Below, one piece after another: positions 1-8,115 of a stretch of 25,610 nucleotides of DNA; the first letter of the stretch is position 1; each line of letters starts with the position of its first letter. The stretch comes from CAYSPU01 sp964432995 (lineage in GTDB: Bacteria; Verrucomicrobiota; Verrucomicrobiia; Limisphaerales; JAHDYP01). The stretch lies in NCBI GenBank assembly GCA_964432995.1, contig CAYSPU010000058.1, positions 1 to 25,610 on the forward strand. The letters run 5' to 3'. A program made the translations under genes and the position numbers. The notes beneath the pieces were generated by a model. The model saw only the letters and a program-made list of their open reading frames with translations. It was not told where the DNA came from and did not search any database.

Positions 1-567
1 CTTGCGGATATCGCCCGGGACCATTTCGGTGAGCAACTTGGCGCGGCGTTCGTTGCGTTCCTGTTCGATGAGTTCGCGGCGGGAGAGGACGATGTTCTGT
101 CGTTCCTGGTTGATCTTGACGACCTTGAAGTCGTAGGCGTTGCCGACGTAGGCCTGGAGGTTGCGCGGCGGGATGATGTCGACCTGCGAAGCGGGCAGGA
201 AGGCTTCGACGCCGATATTGACGAGGAGACCGCCTTTGACGACGGCCTTGACCTTGCCGGAGATGGTGCCGCCTTCGTTGCAGATGGTGAGGATCTTGTC
301 CCAGTTCTTCTTGAATTCCGCTTTCTCGCGGGAGAGAACGACCATGCCCTCTTTGTTTTCGAGGCGTTCGATGAGGACGTCGACCTCATCGCCGACCTTG
401 ATGGCACCGGCGTCTTCGAACTCGGCCATGGAGATCGAGCCTTCGCTCTTGTAGCCGATGTCGATGAGGACTTCCTTGGGACGGATTTCGAGGATGCAGC
501 CTTTAACGATCTCGCCCACGGCAAAGCGTTTTTCGCTCTGCTTCAGGGCTTCTTCCATGGTCAGCAT
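1..567 (-). CDS. rpsA: 30S ribosomal protein S1, N-terminal part (runs off the window)
   Basis: The frame is open from the ATG at 567 to the window edge and gives 189 residues with no stop; the 3' part lies outside. Two S1 (OB-fold) repeats are visible: residues about 17-82 (starting FAVGEIVKGCILEI, with the GYKSEGSI segment and ending MVVLSREKAE) and about 100-165 (GGTISGKVKAVVKGGLLVNI ... EAFLPASQVD ... QNIVLSRRELIEQE). This is the order and spacing of ribosomal protein S1, which binds mRNA at the 30S platform and helps initiation. The start is uncertain by a few codons: ATG at 567, ATG at 558, or GTG at 588 are all in frame, and none has a clear Shine-Dalgarno site. A weak SD is usual for this protein. 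The gene is divergent from the HDOD gene. RNase E/G family proteins also carry one S1 domain, but two tandem S1 repeats at the N-terminus argue for rpsA. Confidence 0.93.
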   Translation of the reverse strand, partial: MLTMEEALKQSEKRFAVGEIVKGCILEIRPKEVLIDIGYKSEGSISMAEFEDAGAIKVGDEVDVLIERLENKEGMVVLSREKAEFKKNWDKILTICNEGGTISGKVKAVVKGGLLVNIGVEAFLPASQVDIIPPRNLQAYVGNAYDFKVVKINQERQNIVLSRRELIEQERNERRAKLLTEMVPGDIRK

Positions 568-925
568 AGATGCGCTTACTTGGGACACGGGGAGACTTGG
601 TCGGGGCGCGCGGCCCCCGGCGAAGGCTCCATTGCCGAACGGACCAGTCGTTGCCGGGCAACGGAGGTTAAGGGTTCGGTTGTCAGGTTGACTTCTGTTT
701 CTCAGCCTTAGCGGGCGTCCGCACACGCGGCGCCCCGGCAAGGACCGTGGACCATAGTCGGATTCCTGCCGGATGCAAGCGTGTTTTGGCGCCCCTGATC
801 CTCGCCTCGCGCGTAAGTGGCGCGGTGGCTTCGGTCGTCCCCGGTCCGCGCGCGGTCTTCGCCCATGCCGCAAAACGCGCTTGCCAGTTAAGTCCGCGCC
901 CAAACTGACGATATACCGAGTCAGA
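568..925. promoter_or_regulatory. Divergent intergenic region between rpsA and the HDOD gene
   Basis: These 358 bp must hold the 5' regions of both rpsA (minus) and the HDOD gene (plus). A perfect short inverted repeat, GTTGCCGGGCAAC, lies at 650-662, about 83 bp upstream of the rpsA start, and would fall in the rpsA leader if transcription starts further out. I cannot pick convincing -35/-10 boxes. The HDOD frame stays open back to an ATG at 773, but that extension is basic and does not look like protein. Confidence 0.4.
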
Positions 926-1843
926 ATGGTCACTGAACCGACGTGCACTGCAGCCAGCCCGATTGCGGCGGATCCCCGGCGCATCCTGAACCGCCTCAAG
1001 AACTGCCAGCGACTGCCCTCGCTCAGCAGCGTCAACAGCGCCCTGCGCGAGTTGCTGAACGCCGAGCAACGCTACAGCTCCCATATCGCCGAGGTCATCC
1101 GCCGCGACCCCAGCTTGACCGCGCGCCTGCTGCGTCTGGTCAACTCGGTCTATTACGGTCTGACCAACCCCATCAATGGCATCGAGGAAGCCGTCTTCTA
1201 CCTGGGCGTCCGGCAGATCCGCCAACTGGCCATGGTCACCCCCATTGTCGAGGACTTCCAGCGCATGGTGGGCGACACCCCCTTCCCCTGGCGGGAGTTC
1301 TGGCAGCATTGCATCGCCACCGCGATCCTCACCCGCGAGGTCATTGGCTCGTTCCAGTCCGTCTCGGATGAATCCGATTACGTGGCCGGCTTGACCCACG
1401 ACGTCGGCAAGATCGTGATGGCCTCGGCCTTCCCGAACGAGTTTGCGGAGGCGCACCGTCAACATCGCGAGAGCAAGCGGGAGCTGCGCCTCGTGGAACG
1501 CGAGATCCTGGGGGTCGACCACGCCGAGCTGGGCGCGATGTACCTCCAGCAGCACAACCTGCCGGAGGTTCTGATCCAGACGGCCCGTTATCACCACGAG
1601 CCCGAGCGTGCCAGCCATCACAGCCAGATCGTGGCGGCTGTGCAGATCGCCGACATGCTCAGTCGCCAAGCCGGCATCGGAGTCAGCGGCAACCTCGAAG
1701 TGCTGCAGGAAGACCAGTGGATGACCGTTCCGGGGTGGGACATCCTGTTCAGTCGACAGGCGGAGGCGGAGCGCAACATCGCCTGCGCCGGGCTCAAGCG
1801 CAGCCTGGAGCGTCTGCCGACCATCCTCGAAGGATTGGTGTAA
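926..1843 (+). CDS. HDOD domain protein (putative signalling protein)
   Basis: The protein has 305 residues from the ATG at 926. An HDOD domain fills about residues 25-230: the start LPSLSSVNSALRELLN, the DPSLTARLLRLVNSVYYG segment, the LGVRQIRQLA helix, and LTHDVGKI at about 156-163, which keeps the HD metal-ligand pair that many HDOD proteins have lost. HDOD proteins act in bacterial signalling, chemotaxis and stress or cyclic-di-GMP pathways, usually as non-catalytic scaffolds; here the kept HD pair and a later YHHEPE leave hydrolase activity possible. No partner domain (GGDEF, EAL, receiver) is attached, so input and output are unknown. The upstream open frame from 773 is arginine-rich and was not used. 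The start has no strong Shine-Dalgarno site. It is probably a single-gene unit, followed by a 664-bp gene-free spacer. Confidence 0.9.
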   Translation: MVTEPTCTAASPIAADPRRILNRLKNCQRLPSLSSVNSALRELLNAEQRYSSHIAEVIRRDPSLTARLLRLVNSVYYGLTNPINGIEEAVFYLGVRQIRQLAMVTPIVEDFQRMVGDTPFPWREFWQHCIATAILTREVIGSFQSVSDESDYVAGLTHDVGKIVMASAFPNEFAEAHRQHRESKRELRLVEREILGVDHAELGAMYLQQHNLPEVLIQTARYHHEPERASHHSQIVAAVQIADMLSRQAGIGVSGNLEVLQEDQWMTVPGWDILFSRQAEAERNIACAGLKRSLERLPTILEGLV

Positions 1844-2056
1844 CCCGGGTCTTCGCGTCAGTGCCGCTGGGGTTCGATCGTTCCCGGTCCACGCGCGGTG
1901 ATCGTCCCTGGGGACGGGCGAGTCTCGAGGGCACGCGCTGGAGCTGCAAGGCCGGCTGAGGCGCGGATTTGGGTGGAACGAGGCAAATTGAAGGTTGTCC
2001 GTTGAACGTGGAGCGTCGAGCGCTCGGCGGTTACCCCGAAGACTGGCAGGGCGCGA

Positions 2057-2104
2057 CTCCGAGCAGGACTCGCGAGCAGGCTCCGAGGAGGACTCGCGAG
2101 CAGG
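2057..2104. repeat. Tandem duplication of a 24-bp unit
   Basis: Two head-to-tail units at 2057-2080 and 2081-2104 match at 23 of 24 positions (core AGGACTCGCGAGCAGG). It lies in non-coding DNA after the HDOD gene. A function is not apparent. Confidence 0.8.
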
Positions 2105-2270
2105 TCTTCGCATTGCGCCGCGGTGGACTGGTTCGGCGACAGCATCCCGCGGCGCCCTCGGAGAGGTCGCCCTACCTTTCCTGCGAAGTGGTATCCCAGA
2201 ATGGGTAGGGGGATTCATGGGTCCAAGGCGCATCAGAGGGTTGGATGTGGCGACTCCCCGGGAAACCGTA

Positions 2271-2292
2271 GCGCCGGCATTCCTGTCGGCGC
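2271..2292. repeat. Hairpin-forming palindrome (REP-like)
   Basis: The arms GCGCCGGCA (2271-2279) and TGTCGGCGC (2284-2292) pair at 8 of 9 positions around a TTCC loop. It looks like a dispersed palindromic intergenic unit, but only one copy is in this window, so the family assignment is inference. Confidence 0.55.
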
Positions 2293-2507
2293 ATTTCGGC
2301 GTACTCCAGGAGTTCAATCTCGCCACGGACTGGCGCGCCCCCTGGGAGCGGACCATGCTGCGCCCGAGACGGGCGCACTCCCGCCGCCGGGCGGCGGCCG
2401 TCCTCGGCCGCAGAAACGCCCGACGGCAAAACGGGAGTGTTGAGGAATTTTGCGGAAGGGCGTAAATTGGCCGCAGCCCGTGGTGCTGACGAAGTCGCGG
2501 GCGTGCT

Positions 2508-3161
2508 ATGGCGAGTCTCGTCGTCACCGGCTCAACCTCCGACGACCGCGTGTTCGAGCTCAAACAGGGCTCGAACTTCGTGGGTCGCGCTCGAGGCAAC
2601 GATATCGTCCTCGAAGATCTCAGCGTCTCCAATCGGCACTGCGAGATTGTCGTGGCTGCCGCGTCCGTCCGGGTGCGCGATTTGGGCTCGACGAACGGGA
2701 CGTATGTTGGGGGATCACCGGTGACGGAACGCGAAGTTCAGGAGGGTGAGGCGCTGCGGTTGGGAGTGTTGAGCGCCCGGATCCACGTGGCGACGGTCGA
2801 GGTGGCGATTCCTTCGCTCCCGGCGCCGGAAGCGGTTGGTCCCGCCTTTCTCCCGAACGGGGCACCCGCGTGTGAGGAGCATCGCACTGTGGCGGCGACC
2901 TTCCAGTGCACCCAGTGCGGGCGGATGATCTGCGACGACTGCCTGCACGTGATCGGGATGGTGGGCGGTCCCAAGCGCCGGCTGTGTCCGGCTTGCAGTG
3001 GTTTCTGCGAGCGCCTCGTTGCCCGGCCGACCGGCCTGGGGCGGCTTGCGCCTTGGGCGGTGGTGAATTCGCTGCGCAACATCGCCCGACGGTTCTCCGG
3101 TCGGCAGCCGCCACCGACGCACGCTCCCCGGCCGGCGACCAAGTTCTACTCCCGTCTGTAG
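2508..3161 (+). CDS. FHA domain protein with C-terminal B-box-like zinc finger
   Basis: The protein has 217 residues. Residues 4-98 form a forkhead-associated domain with its hallmark motifs: GRARGNDIVLEDLSVSNRHC (26-45) and DLGSTNGTYVGG (58-69). These give the phosphothreonine-binding Arg, Ser, Arg-His and Asn. After a proline/alanine linker, residues 122-163 hold four cysteine/histidine pairs (C122/H125, C134/C137, C142/C145, C160/C163), a cross-brace pattern like the bacterial B-box/zinc-ribbon domain that often precedes membrane proteins. The C-terminus is basic and disordered; no clear membrane helix is present. It probably reads Ser/Thr phosphorylation and recruits a partner through the zinc finger. 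No kinase is adjacent. The last 16 bp overlap the end of the convergent glycosyltransferase gene. The start has no clear SD, but the FHA domain begins at once, so the ATG at 2508 fits. Confidence 0.9.
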   Translation: MASLVVTGSTSDDRVFELKQGSNFVGRARGNDIVLEDLSVSNRHCEIVVAAASVRVRDLGSTNGTYVGGSPVTEREVQEGEALRLGVLSARIHVATVEVAIPSLPAPEAVGPAFLPNGAPACEEHRTVAATFQCTQCGRMICDDCLHVIGMVGGPKRRLCPACSGFCERLVARPTGLGRLAPWAVVNSLRNIARRFSGRQPPPTHAPRPATKFYSRL

Positions 3162-3916
3162 CTGCGGGTCCGCTCGAGGAGGTAGGCGTACTTGGCGAAG
3201 GTGTCGGCCCATTTCACCCCGGCGATGACCCAGCCGCGCCAGCCGTCGCGCCAAGCCTGTTTGAGCACCAGGAATTTGAACCACGCCGCCCACGGCGAGA
3301 ACACCAACTGCCCGAGACCGGCCCGGCGGCCCGCCGCCGCGTACGAGTCCGCCGCGGTTCGCGCATACCGCAGGCTACGCTCGAGGTGGTCGGCGAAGTC
3401 CTTGAACGAATAGTGCAGAAGATCGCCCGGCAACCGGGTCGTGGCCCCGGATGTCTGGAGAGCGGGGTGCGGGTCCAACCCGGCCCAGGTCGCGGCGCCC
3501 CGCCGGATCAGCCGGAGCCGCCACTCCGGATACCAGGCGTGCCAAATCCAGTCTCCCAGGTAATACGTCCGCCGGTTCAGATAGAAGCCACTCGCCTCGG
3601 AGCGCGAATCCGCGAGCGCCGCCCGGATGGACGCCGCCAATTCGTCGGACACGACTTCGTCGGCGTCCAGGCAGAGGACCCAAGGCTGGGTGCAGCGATG
3701 GAGCGACCGGTTTTTCTGGGCGAGGAACCCCGGCCATTCGGCCGTCACCACGGTTGCTCCGAACCGCGCCGCCACGTCCGCGGTGCGATCGGTCGAGCCC
3801 GAATCCACGATGACCAACTCGCGGGCGAGGGAGCGAACGCTCTCGAGGCAACGCGGCAGGTTCTCCTCCTCGTTGTGCGTGATGAGGGAGACGGACAACG
3901 GCAGCGGTTCGGTCAT
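3146..3916 (-). CDS. Family 2 glycosyltransferase (WaaE/KdtX-like)
   Basis: The 256-residue protein is a GT-A fold family 2 glycosyltransferase. Residues 7-25 (SVSLITHNEEENLPRCLES) open the nucleotide-sugar domain, VDSGSTDRT is at 38-45, and LCLDADEV at 81-88 carries the DxD-type metal/nucleotide site. The C-terminal half (YLGDWIWHAWYPEWRLRLIRR, then HYSFKDFADHLERSLRYA) matches the LPS core glucosyltransferase type (WaaE/KdtX, COG0463), which adds a hexose to heptose or lipid-linked sugar on the inner face of the membrane. There is no signal peptide; short hydrophobic C-terminal helices may give peripheral membrane binding. The exact acceptor is not known. It lies 123 bp after the HEAT gene in the same direction and ends inside the tail of the FHA gene. 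Confidence 0.9.
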   Translation of the reverse strand: MTEPLPLSVSLITHNEEENLPRCLESVRSLARELVIVDSGSTDRTADVAARFGATVVTAEWPGFLAQKNRSLHRCTQPWVLCLDADEVVSDELAASIRAALADSRSEASGFYLNRRTYYLGDWIWHAWYPEWRLRLIRRGAATWAGLDPHPALQTSGATTRLPGDLLHYSFKDFADHLERSLRYARTAADSYAAAGRRAGLGQLVFSPWAAWFKFLVLKQAWRDGWRGWVIAGVKWADTFAKYAYLLERTRSYRRE

Positions 3917-4039
3917 GCCGGGCCGAGCGTGCCGTCAGGCGCGGTGCTTGGCGAGCCGAAACAGGGAGGTCCCGCGGTCGCGCCAACACTGGCCGGGCAC
4001 AATGTGGACCGTCCATTTCCGTTTCCGGAGCTCACCGTC

Positions 4040-6442
4040 CTACTGGGGCGCCCTCGTTTCCAGGCCCGGGATCGGCTGACCATTCGAGTCGACGACGCGG
4101 GCACAGGTCGCCCAACCGCCGCCACCCTGCGTGATCTTGAGGAGCAGTTCGTTGGCCCCTTTCTTGAGGCGGATTGGCGCCATGTCCTGATCGACCACCG
4201 CGCCGCGATCGACGTTGTTGTTGTGCACGACGGCGCCGTTGAGCCAGGCCTTCACGCCGTCATCGCTGCCGAGCAGCAGCGCGGCATCGCACTCCCCGGG
4301 GACGATCACCTCCGTCTTGAGATAGGCGACGCAGTTCTCCTGGCCGGGGAAAATGCCCATGAGATCGATCATATCGGCGCGCGGCGCCGGCTTCCAGGAC
4401 ACCGCGGCTCCGGCGGTCTCCGGGGCAAAGGCGATGGCGAAGACGGCGGTGGCGCCCGTGACTCCGGTTTGGCGGTAGGGACCGCTGACGAGCCAATCCC
4501 GGAGGAACGGTCCGGCATCCGCCGCCTTCCCCCGCAAGGTCCACGCCCGGCGAACGATGTCGGGCACTTTGCACTGGGCGAGCACTTTCGCCGCCGCCTC
4601 GCGGGCCAGGTCGGGCTGTTGTTCGGCCAACTTCTCGGCAATCGCCATCGCCGCCAGGGCCGCCTCGTGCGCGAAGGCCGGGTCACCCACTTCGGCCAGC
4701 GCCGCCTCCAATGCCTGGGCCGTGGGTATCTGTCCGATCTGACCGAGCGTCTGTTTTGTTTCCTCGGGACTTCGCGCGGCGGCCTTGGCCTGCTGGAGCA
4801 GGGCGAGACGCTTGGCCAGATCGGGTTCCTGGCCGGCGACCTCGATGCCTCCGCGCAAGGCGAGCGATCGCAGCGTTGGGTCGGTGTCGGCCCGTGCCAA
4901 CTCGAGCAGACGCGGCGCGGGCGTGGCGTTGGGCCAGGTGGAAAGAACGCGAACGGACTCGCGGACGAGTTCGGGGTCGGCATCGTGCGTGGCGGCGAGT
5001 GCGGCCTCCCAGGCGGCGGGCGTGGCCAACTCGGAGAGCAAGGGCAGGACGTTGCGGCGGCCGCCGGCGGGGAGGTGTGCCATCGACGCGACGATCTCGC
5101 GGGTGGTCTGGTCTTTGTCGCGGGCGGTCTGACAGATTGCGAAGAGCGCGCGCATCACCGGCTCGCGTTCGGCGGTGGACTTCGATTCCGCGGCCAATTC
5201 GAGGAGCGGCGCGAGGGTGTCGGGCATCGCCAGTCTGCGGAGGGATTCGAGGGCGGCGAGTCGCACGGGTTCGGGGCCGCCGCGGGCGTTCTGCACCAGC
5301 ACGCCGGCTGCTGCGGCATCGTTGCGGTCGCCGAGTGCGCGCAGCAGTTCCGCCTTCTCGGGAGGCGCGGCGCGGTTCACCTGTTCCAGCAGGGCTTGAC
5401 GGACGCCGTCACCGTGCAAGCGCGCGAGGGCGTTGCGGGCGGCGGCGCGTTCGGCGGCCTCGCCGGAGGCGGCGGCGGCGGTGCCGAGCGCCGTGATATC
5501 GGCCGCGCTCCCCAGTTCGCCCAGCATCTGCCATGCGGCCACGCGCACTGTTGGCTGCGGGCTTTGGGATGCCTTGCGAACGGTCGGCAACGCTTCGGCA
5601 CCCATGTTCCTGGCGGCATCCAACACGGCCAACTGGGAATCCTCGGCCAACGCGTCCCACCGGTCCAGGCAGGCCCGAATGGTGGGGAGATCGTCCAGTT
5701 CGCGCACCAACCGGCGCGCGGCTTGCCGCATCGCCGGGTCCGCGTCGACCAGGGCTCGTGTCACCAACTGGATCCGCGCATCGGCGCGCGACCGCGCCAC
5801 TGAGCGCCACACCGCCGTGCGGAGGTGGGTGGGAAGACTGCCGGACCCGCGCTGAAGACCGTCGCTGACTGTCGTCGCGCGGCGGGCATCGCCGGCGGCA
5901 AGGGATCTTTCGGCGACGCTGAGCAGGGCGTCGAGAGCCGCGGCTCGGACGGGCGCCGGGGCCTCCCGCTGCTCGGTGTTGACCAGCGCTTCCACGGCGC
6001 CCGGGTCGTCCATCCTTCCCAGGGCGGAGGCGGCAGCCGATGCCAGAGTGGCGTCCTCGCGGGAAAGGAGCGGAACCAGTAATGGTACCGCGGCCGAGTC
6101 GCGCCGCCAACCTACGGAGTCCACCAGGCCGAGGAGGACGGGGCCGGAGGCGCGTTCGAGGGCTTGGCGCAGCGCGGCGCCTGCTTCGGGGCAGGGCATG
6201 GCTTCGAGCGCGTAGCGGGCGGCATGGGAACTTCGTTCTTCGCCCAGCAACGCGGCCAAGGCGGGCACGGCGTTGGCGGTGCCGACGACGCGGAGGCGTT
6301 GGCAGGCGGCGCACTTTTGGGGAATGGCGGCGCCGGACTGCAAGGTGGCGATCAGGTCTTGCTCTTCGTCGGCGCAAACATGCGGGAGGGCCAGGGCAAG
6401 CAGCGCGCCGGCGAGCAGGCGTTTCAGGGAATTGGCGTTCAT
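4040..6442 (-). CDS. Secreted HEAT-repeat protein with C-terminal beta-sandwich domain
   Basis: The protein has 800 residues. Residues 1-24 are a Sec signal peptide (basic start, LLAGALLALALPHVCA). Residues about 30-640 are helical HEAT/PBS-lyase-like repeats with units such as AVPALAALLGEERS, AVPLLVPLLSREDATLASAA and DPGAVEALVN, making a long superhelical scaffold. From about 645 the sequence changes (FLRDWLVSGPY ... CVAYLKTEVIVPGECDAALLLGSDDGVKAWLNGAVVHNN ... RLKKGANELLLKI); the SDDGVKAWLNG segment is typical of the sandwich domains that end many verrucomicrobial and planctomycete exoproteins. It is probably a periplasmic or outer-surface scaffold, with no catalytic motif seen. The gene starts 45 bp after the Gfo/Idh gene, so the two are likely co-transcribed. 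Cys23 is not in a proper lipobox, so I prefer signal peptidase I cleavage. Confidence 0.88.
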   Translation of the reverse strand: MNANSLKRLLAGALLALALPHVCADEEQDLIATLQSGAAIPQKCAACQRLRVVGTANAVPALAALLGEERSSHAARYALEAMPCPEAGAALRQALERASGPVLLGLVDSVGWRRDSAAVPLLVPLLSREDATLASAAASALGRMDDPGAVEALVNTEQREAPAPVRAAALDALLSVAERSLAAGDARRATTVSDGLQRGSGSLPTHLRTAVWRSVARSRADARIQLVTRALVDADPAMRQAARRLVRELDDLPTIRACLDRWDALAEDSQLAVLDAARNMGAEALPTVRKASQSPQPTVRVAAWQMLGELGSAADITALGTAAAASGEAAERAAARNALARLHGDGVRQALLEQVNRAAPPEKAELLRALGDRNDAAAAGVLVQNARGGPEPVRLAALESLRRLAMPDTLAPLLELAAESKSTAEREPVMRALFAICQTARDKDQTTREIVASMAHLPAGGRRNVLPLLSELATPAAWEAALAATHDADPELVRESVRVLSTWPNATPAPRLLELARADTDPTLRSLALRGGIEVAGQEPDLAKRLALLQQAKAAARSPEETKQTLGQIGQIPTAQALEAALAEVGDPAFAHEAALAAMAIAEKLAEQQPDLAREAAAKVLAQCKVPDIVRRAWTLRGKAADAGPFLRDWLVSGPYRQTGVTGATAVFAIAFAPETAGAAVSWKPAPRADMIDLMGIFPGQENCVAYLKTEVIVPGECDAALLLGSDDGVKAWLNGAVVHNNNVDRGAVVDQDMAPIRLKKGANELLLKITQGGGGWATCARVVDSNGQPIPGLETRAPQ

Positions 6443-6487
6443 GAGGGCGTCGGCGTCAGTGGTGCAAGGTGGTTGCCGGGGGGAGAC

Positions 6488-7890
6488 TCACAGTCGCCAC
6501 GGTGGCCGGGGCGTAGAGGAGAGCAGGCGGTTGGCCTGGTCGTCATTCAGGAACTGCGCCCGCGCGGGGTTCCAGCGGAGGTCGCGCTGCAAGGCCAGGG
6601 CGATGCCGCCGATGAGGATGGCGTTCATCGTGTAGACCGCGGTGGCCGGGTTGCAGATGGTCGGCCGTCGGCTGCGAATGCACTCGAGGAAATTGCCCGA
6701 GTGACTGTCGGCGTGATACACGCGGCTGTCGCTGGGGCGCAGCGGGGTCTTCAGGATGCTCGCGGGATAGGAAACGATGCTGGCGCGGTCCACGGCAATC
6801 CGGCCTTCGGTTCCGACGAAGCAGGCGCCGCCGTCGTTGCCGACGGGTTCACCGGGATAGGCGGTGGAGTGGACGACCACGCCGTTGGCGTAGCGGTAGT
6901 GGATGACGGCATCGTCCGGGCGCCCNNNNNNNNNNCGGGCCGGCCCGCCGCCCCGCCCGGGTGCGCGGACGCCCCTGGCTTCTCCGGGCTCGGCTCGTAC
7001 TGGACTGCGATGGGAGCGGTCGGATCCGGGTTCACGGTCCACTGGATGATGTCGTAGTGGTGCGGGGCCCAGTTGACGTCACCGATGAAACAACCGCTGA
7101 GGGCGTGGCCGGTTTCGCCGCCGTAGGGTCGCCAGGGGAGCGGCCCGAGCCAGAGATCCCAGTCCAGACCGGGGGGCACGGGTTGCGTCTCGTCCGCGGT
7201 CCACCGGGTGGGGTAAAAGGCGCCGGGTTGGCGGTAGGCGAAGACTTCCTTGAGTTGGCCGAGGCGGCCGTTGCGCACGAGTTCGCAGGCGAGGCGGAAC
7301 TTCCCGCCGTATTCGGAGCGTTGCTGCATGCCGGCCTGGTAGATGCGCCCGTAGCGCGCGGCGGTTTCGACCAGACAGCCCCCTTCGCGCACGGTGATCG
7401 CGATGGGTTTCTCGCAGTAAACGTCTTTGCCTGCCCGCAGAGCCAGAATCGACATGGGCGCCGCCCAATGGTACGGCAGCGCCAGCAGCACGGCGTCAAT
7501 ATCCGGACGCGCCAGGACCTCGCGGAAATCGTTGTACGCCTCCACGCCCCGGTAGTCGGCCTGGCCGGTCCGCCCGGCGTAGGCTTGGTGGCAGCGGGCC
7601 TGGGCCGCCTCGCGTCGTTCCCGGCGGACATCGCAGACCGCCAGCACCTGGACGTCCTGGCGCGCGACATAGCCGCCAGGCACGTAGGTCCAAGCGCCGC
7701 CGAGCAGATGGCCGCTCCCCTGCCCGCCCAGGCCGATGAAGCCCATCCGGACACGTTCGTTCGGCGGGGTGGCGGAACTGGCACCGAGAACGGTGTGGTG
7801 GACAATCGACGGTCCGGCGCAAGCAGCCGCACCGGCGATGGCGGCACGCCCCAGGAACGCCCGTCGGCTGAGTGATTGGACGTGTTTCAT
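6488..7890 (-). CDS. Tat-exported Gfo/Idh/MocA family oxidoreductase (interrupted by an assembly gap)
   Basis: The N-terminus is a twin-arginine signal (SLSRRAFLGRAAIAGAAACA). The Rossmann domain follows with RVRMGFIGLGGQGSGHL at about 47-63 (GxGxxG) and CEKPIAITVREG, the family's EKP catalytic-lysine motif. Then come substrate-domain segments: RYANGVVVHSTAYPG, a glycine-rich GTEGRI turn and SGNFLECIRSRRPTICNPATA. Such enzymes oxidise sugars or sugar derivatives with NAD(P); the Tat signal suggests export with bound cofactor. The reading frame changes across the ten N at 6926-6935, because the two halves are in different frames as written; this is best read as a wrong gap length rather than a true frameshift. 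Start: ATG at 7890 directly before the Tat motif; the open frame continues upstream but is not protein-like. It is 45 bp from the HEAT gene and 225 bp after the GH9 gene. Substrate unknown. Confidence 0.88.
6926..6935. other. Assembly gap (10 N) inside the Gfo/Idh gene
   Basis: Ten N sit in an extremely GC-rich part of the gene. The N-terminal half ends ...GGAAGRP and the C-terminal half resumes GRPDDAVIHYRYANG in another frame. Joining the frames needs a missing length of 2 modulo 3, so ten cannot be right; two bases would give one extra residue. Confidence 0.95.
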
Positions 7891-8056
7891 ATGGTGTCGC
7901 GGCAAGGATGCGCAAACGCACGCCGTTGAAAAGCGTTTCCTTGGCCAAATCCGTGTCCACCCACGAGCATCGGCGGTTGGCCAGGAGTTGCTACAGACAT
8001 TGGGGCTCCGCGGACAACGGGCAGGGTCGTCTTTCGACAAACCTCCGAACCTCTCC

Positions 8057-8109
8057 AACCTCCCAACCGTGAACCTCCCAACCTCCCAACCGTGAACCTC
8101 CCAACCTCC
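8057..8109. repeat. Tandem repeat of a 23-bp unit, 2.3 copies
   Basis: The unit is made of AACCTCCC, AACCGTG and AACCTCCC, repeated at 8057-8079 and 8080-8102 plus seven further bases. The copies are identical. It sits directly after the GH9 stop codon (minus strand), in the 225-bp spacer before the Gfo/Idh gene. Confidence 0.9.
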
Positions 8110-8115
8110 ATGGCT

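Larger units (their letters stand above)
1844..2507. other. Gene-free spacer with short repeats and GC hairpins
   Basis: No open frame here looks like protein: those present are arginine/proline-rich and lie opposite or across repeats. The stretch holds a 24-bp tandem duplication (2057-2104), a 9-bp-stem hairpin (2271-2292), a CGCCC/GGGCG hairpin (2361-2375) and a very GC-rich inverted repeat (2381-2397). No T-tract follows any hairpin, so none is a standard intrinsic terminator. The FHA gene promoter must lie in its right part. Confidence 0.55.

Noticed and set aside
2361..2397. Intrinsic terminator for the HDOD gene
   Set aside because: Strong GC stems are present, but no T-tract follows and the site is over 500 bp after the stop.
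683..2632. Long 649-residue minus-strand open frame
   Set aside because: It lies opposite the HDOD gene and runs on into the FHA gene start; the sequence is arginine/proline-rich with no domain. GC-rich DNA leaves such antisense frames open.
2906..5803. 965-residue plus-strand open frame
   Set aside because: It is antisense to the glycosyltransferase and HEAT genes, which have clear motifs, signal peptide and repeats; this frame shows none.
7890..8058. Upstream extension of the Gfo/Idh gene to 8058
   Set aside because: It would place the twin-arginine motif 60 residues in; the ATG at 7890 sits directly before it.
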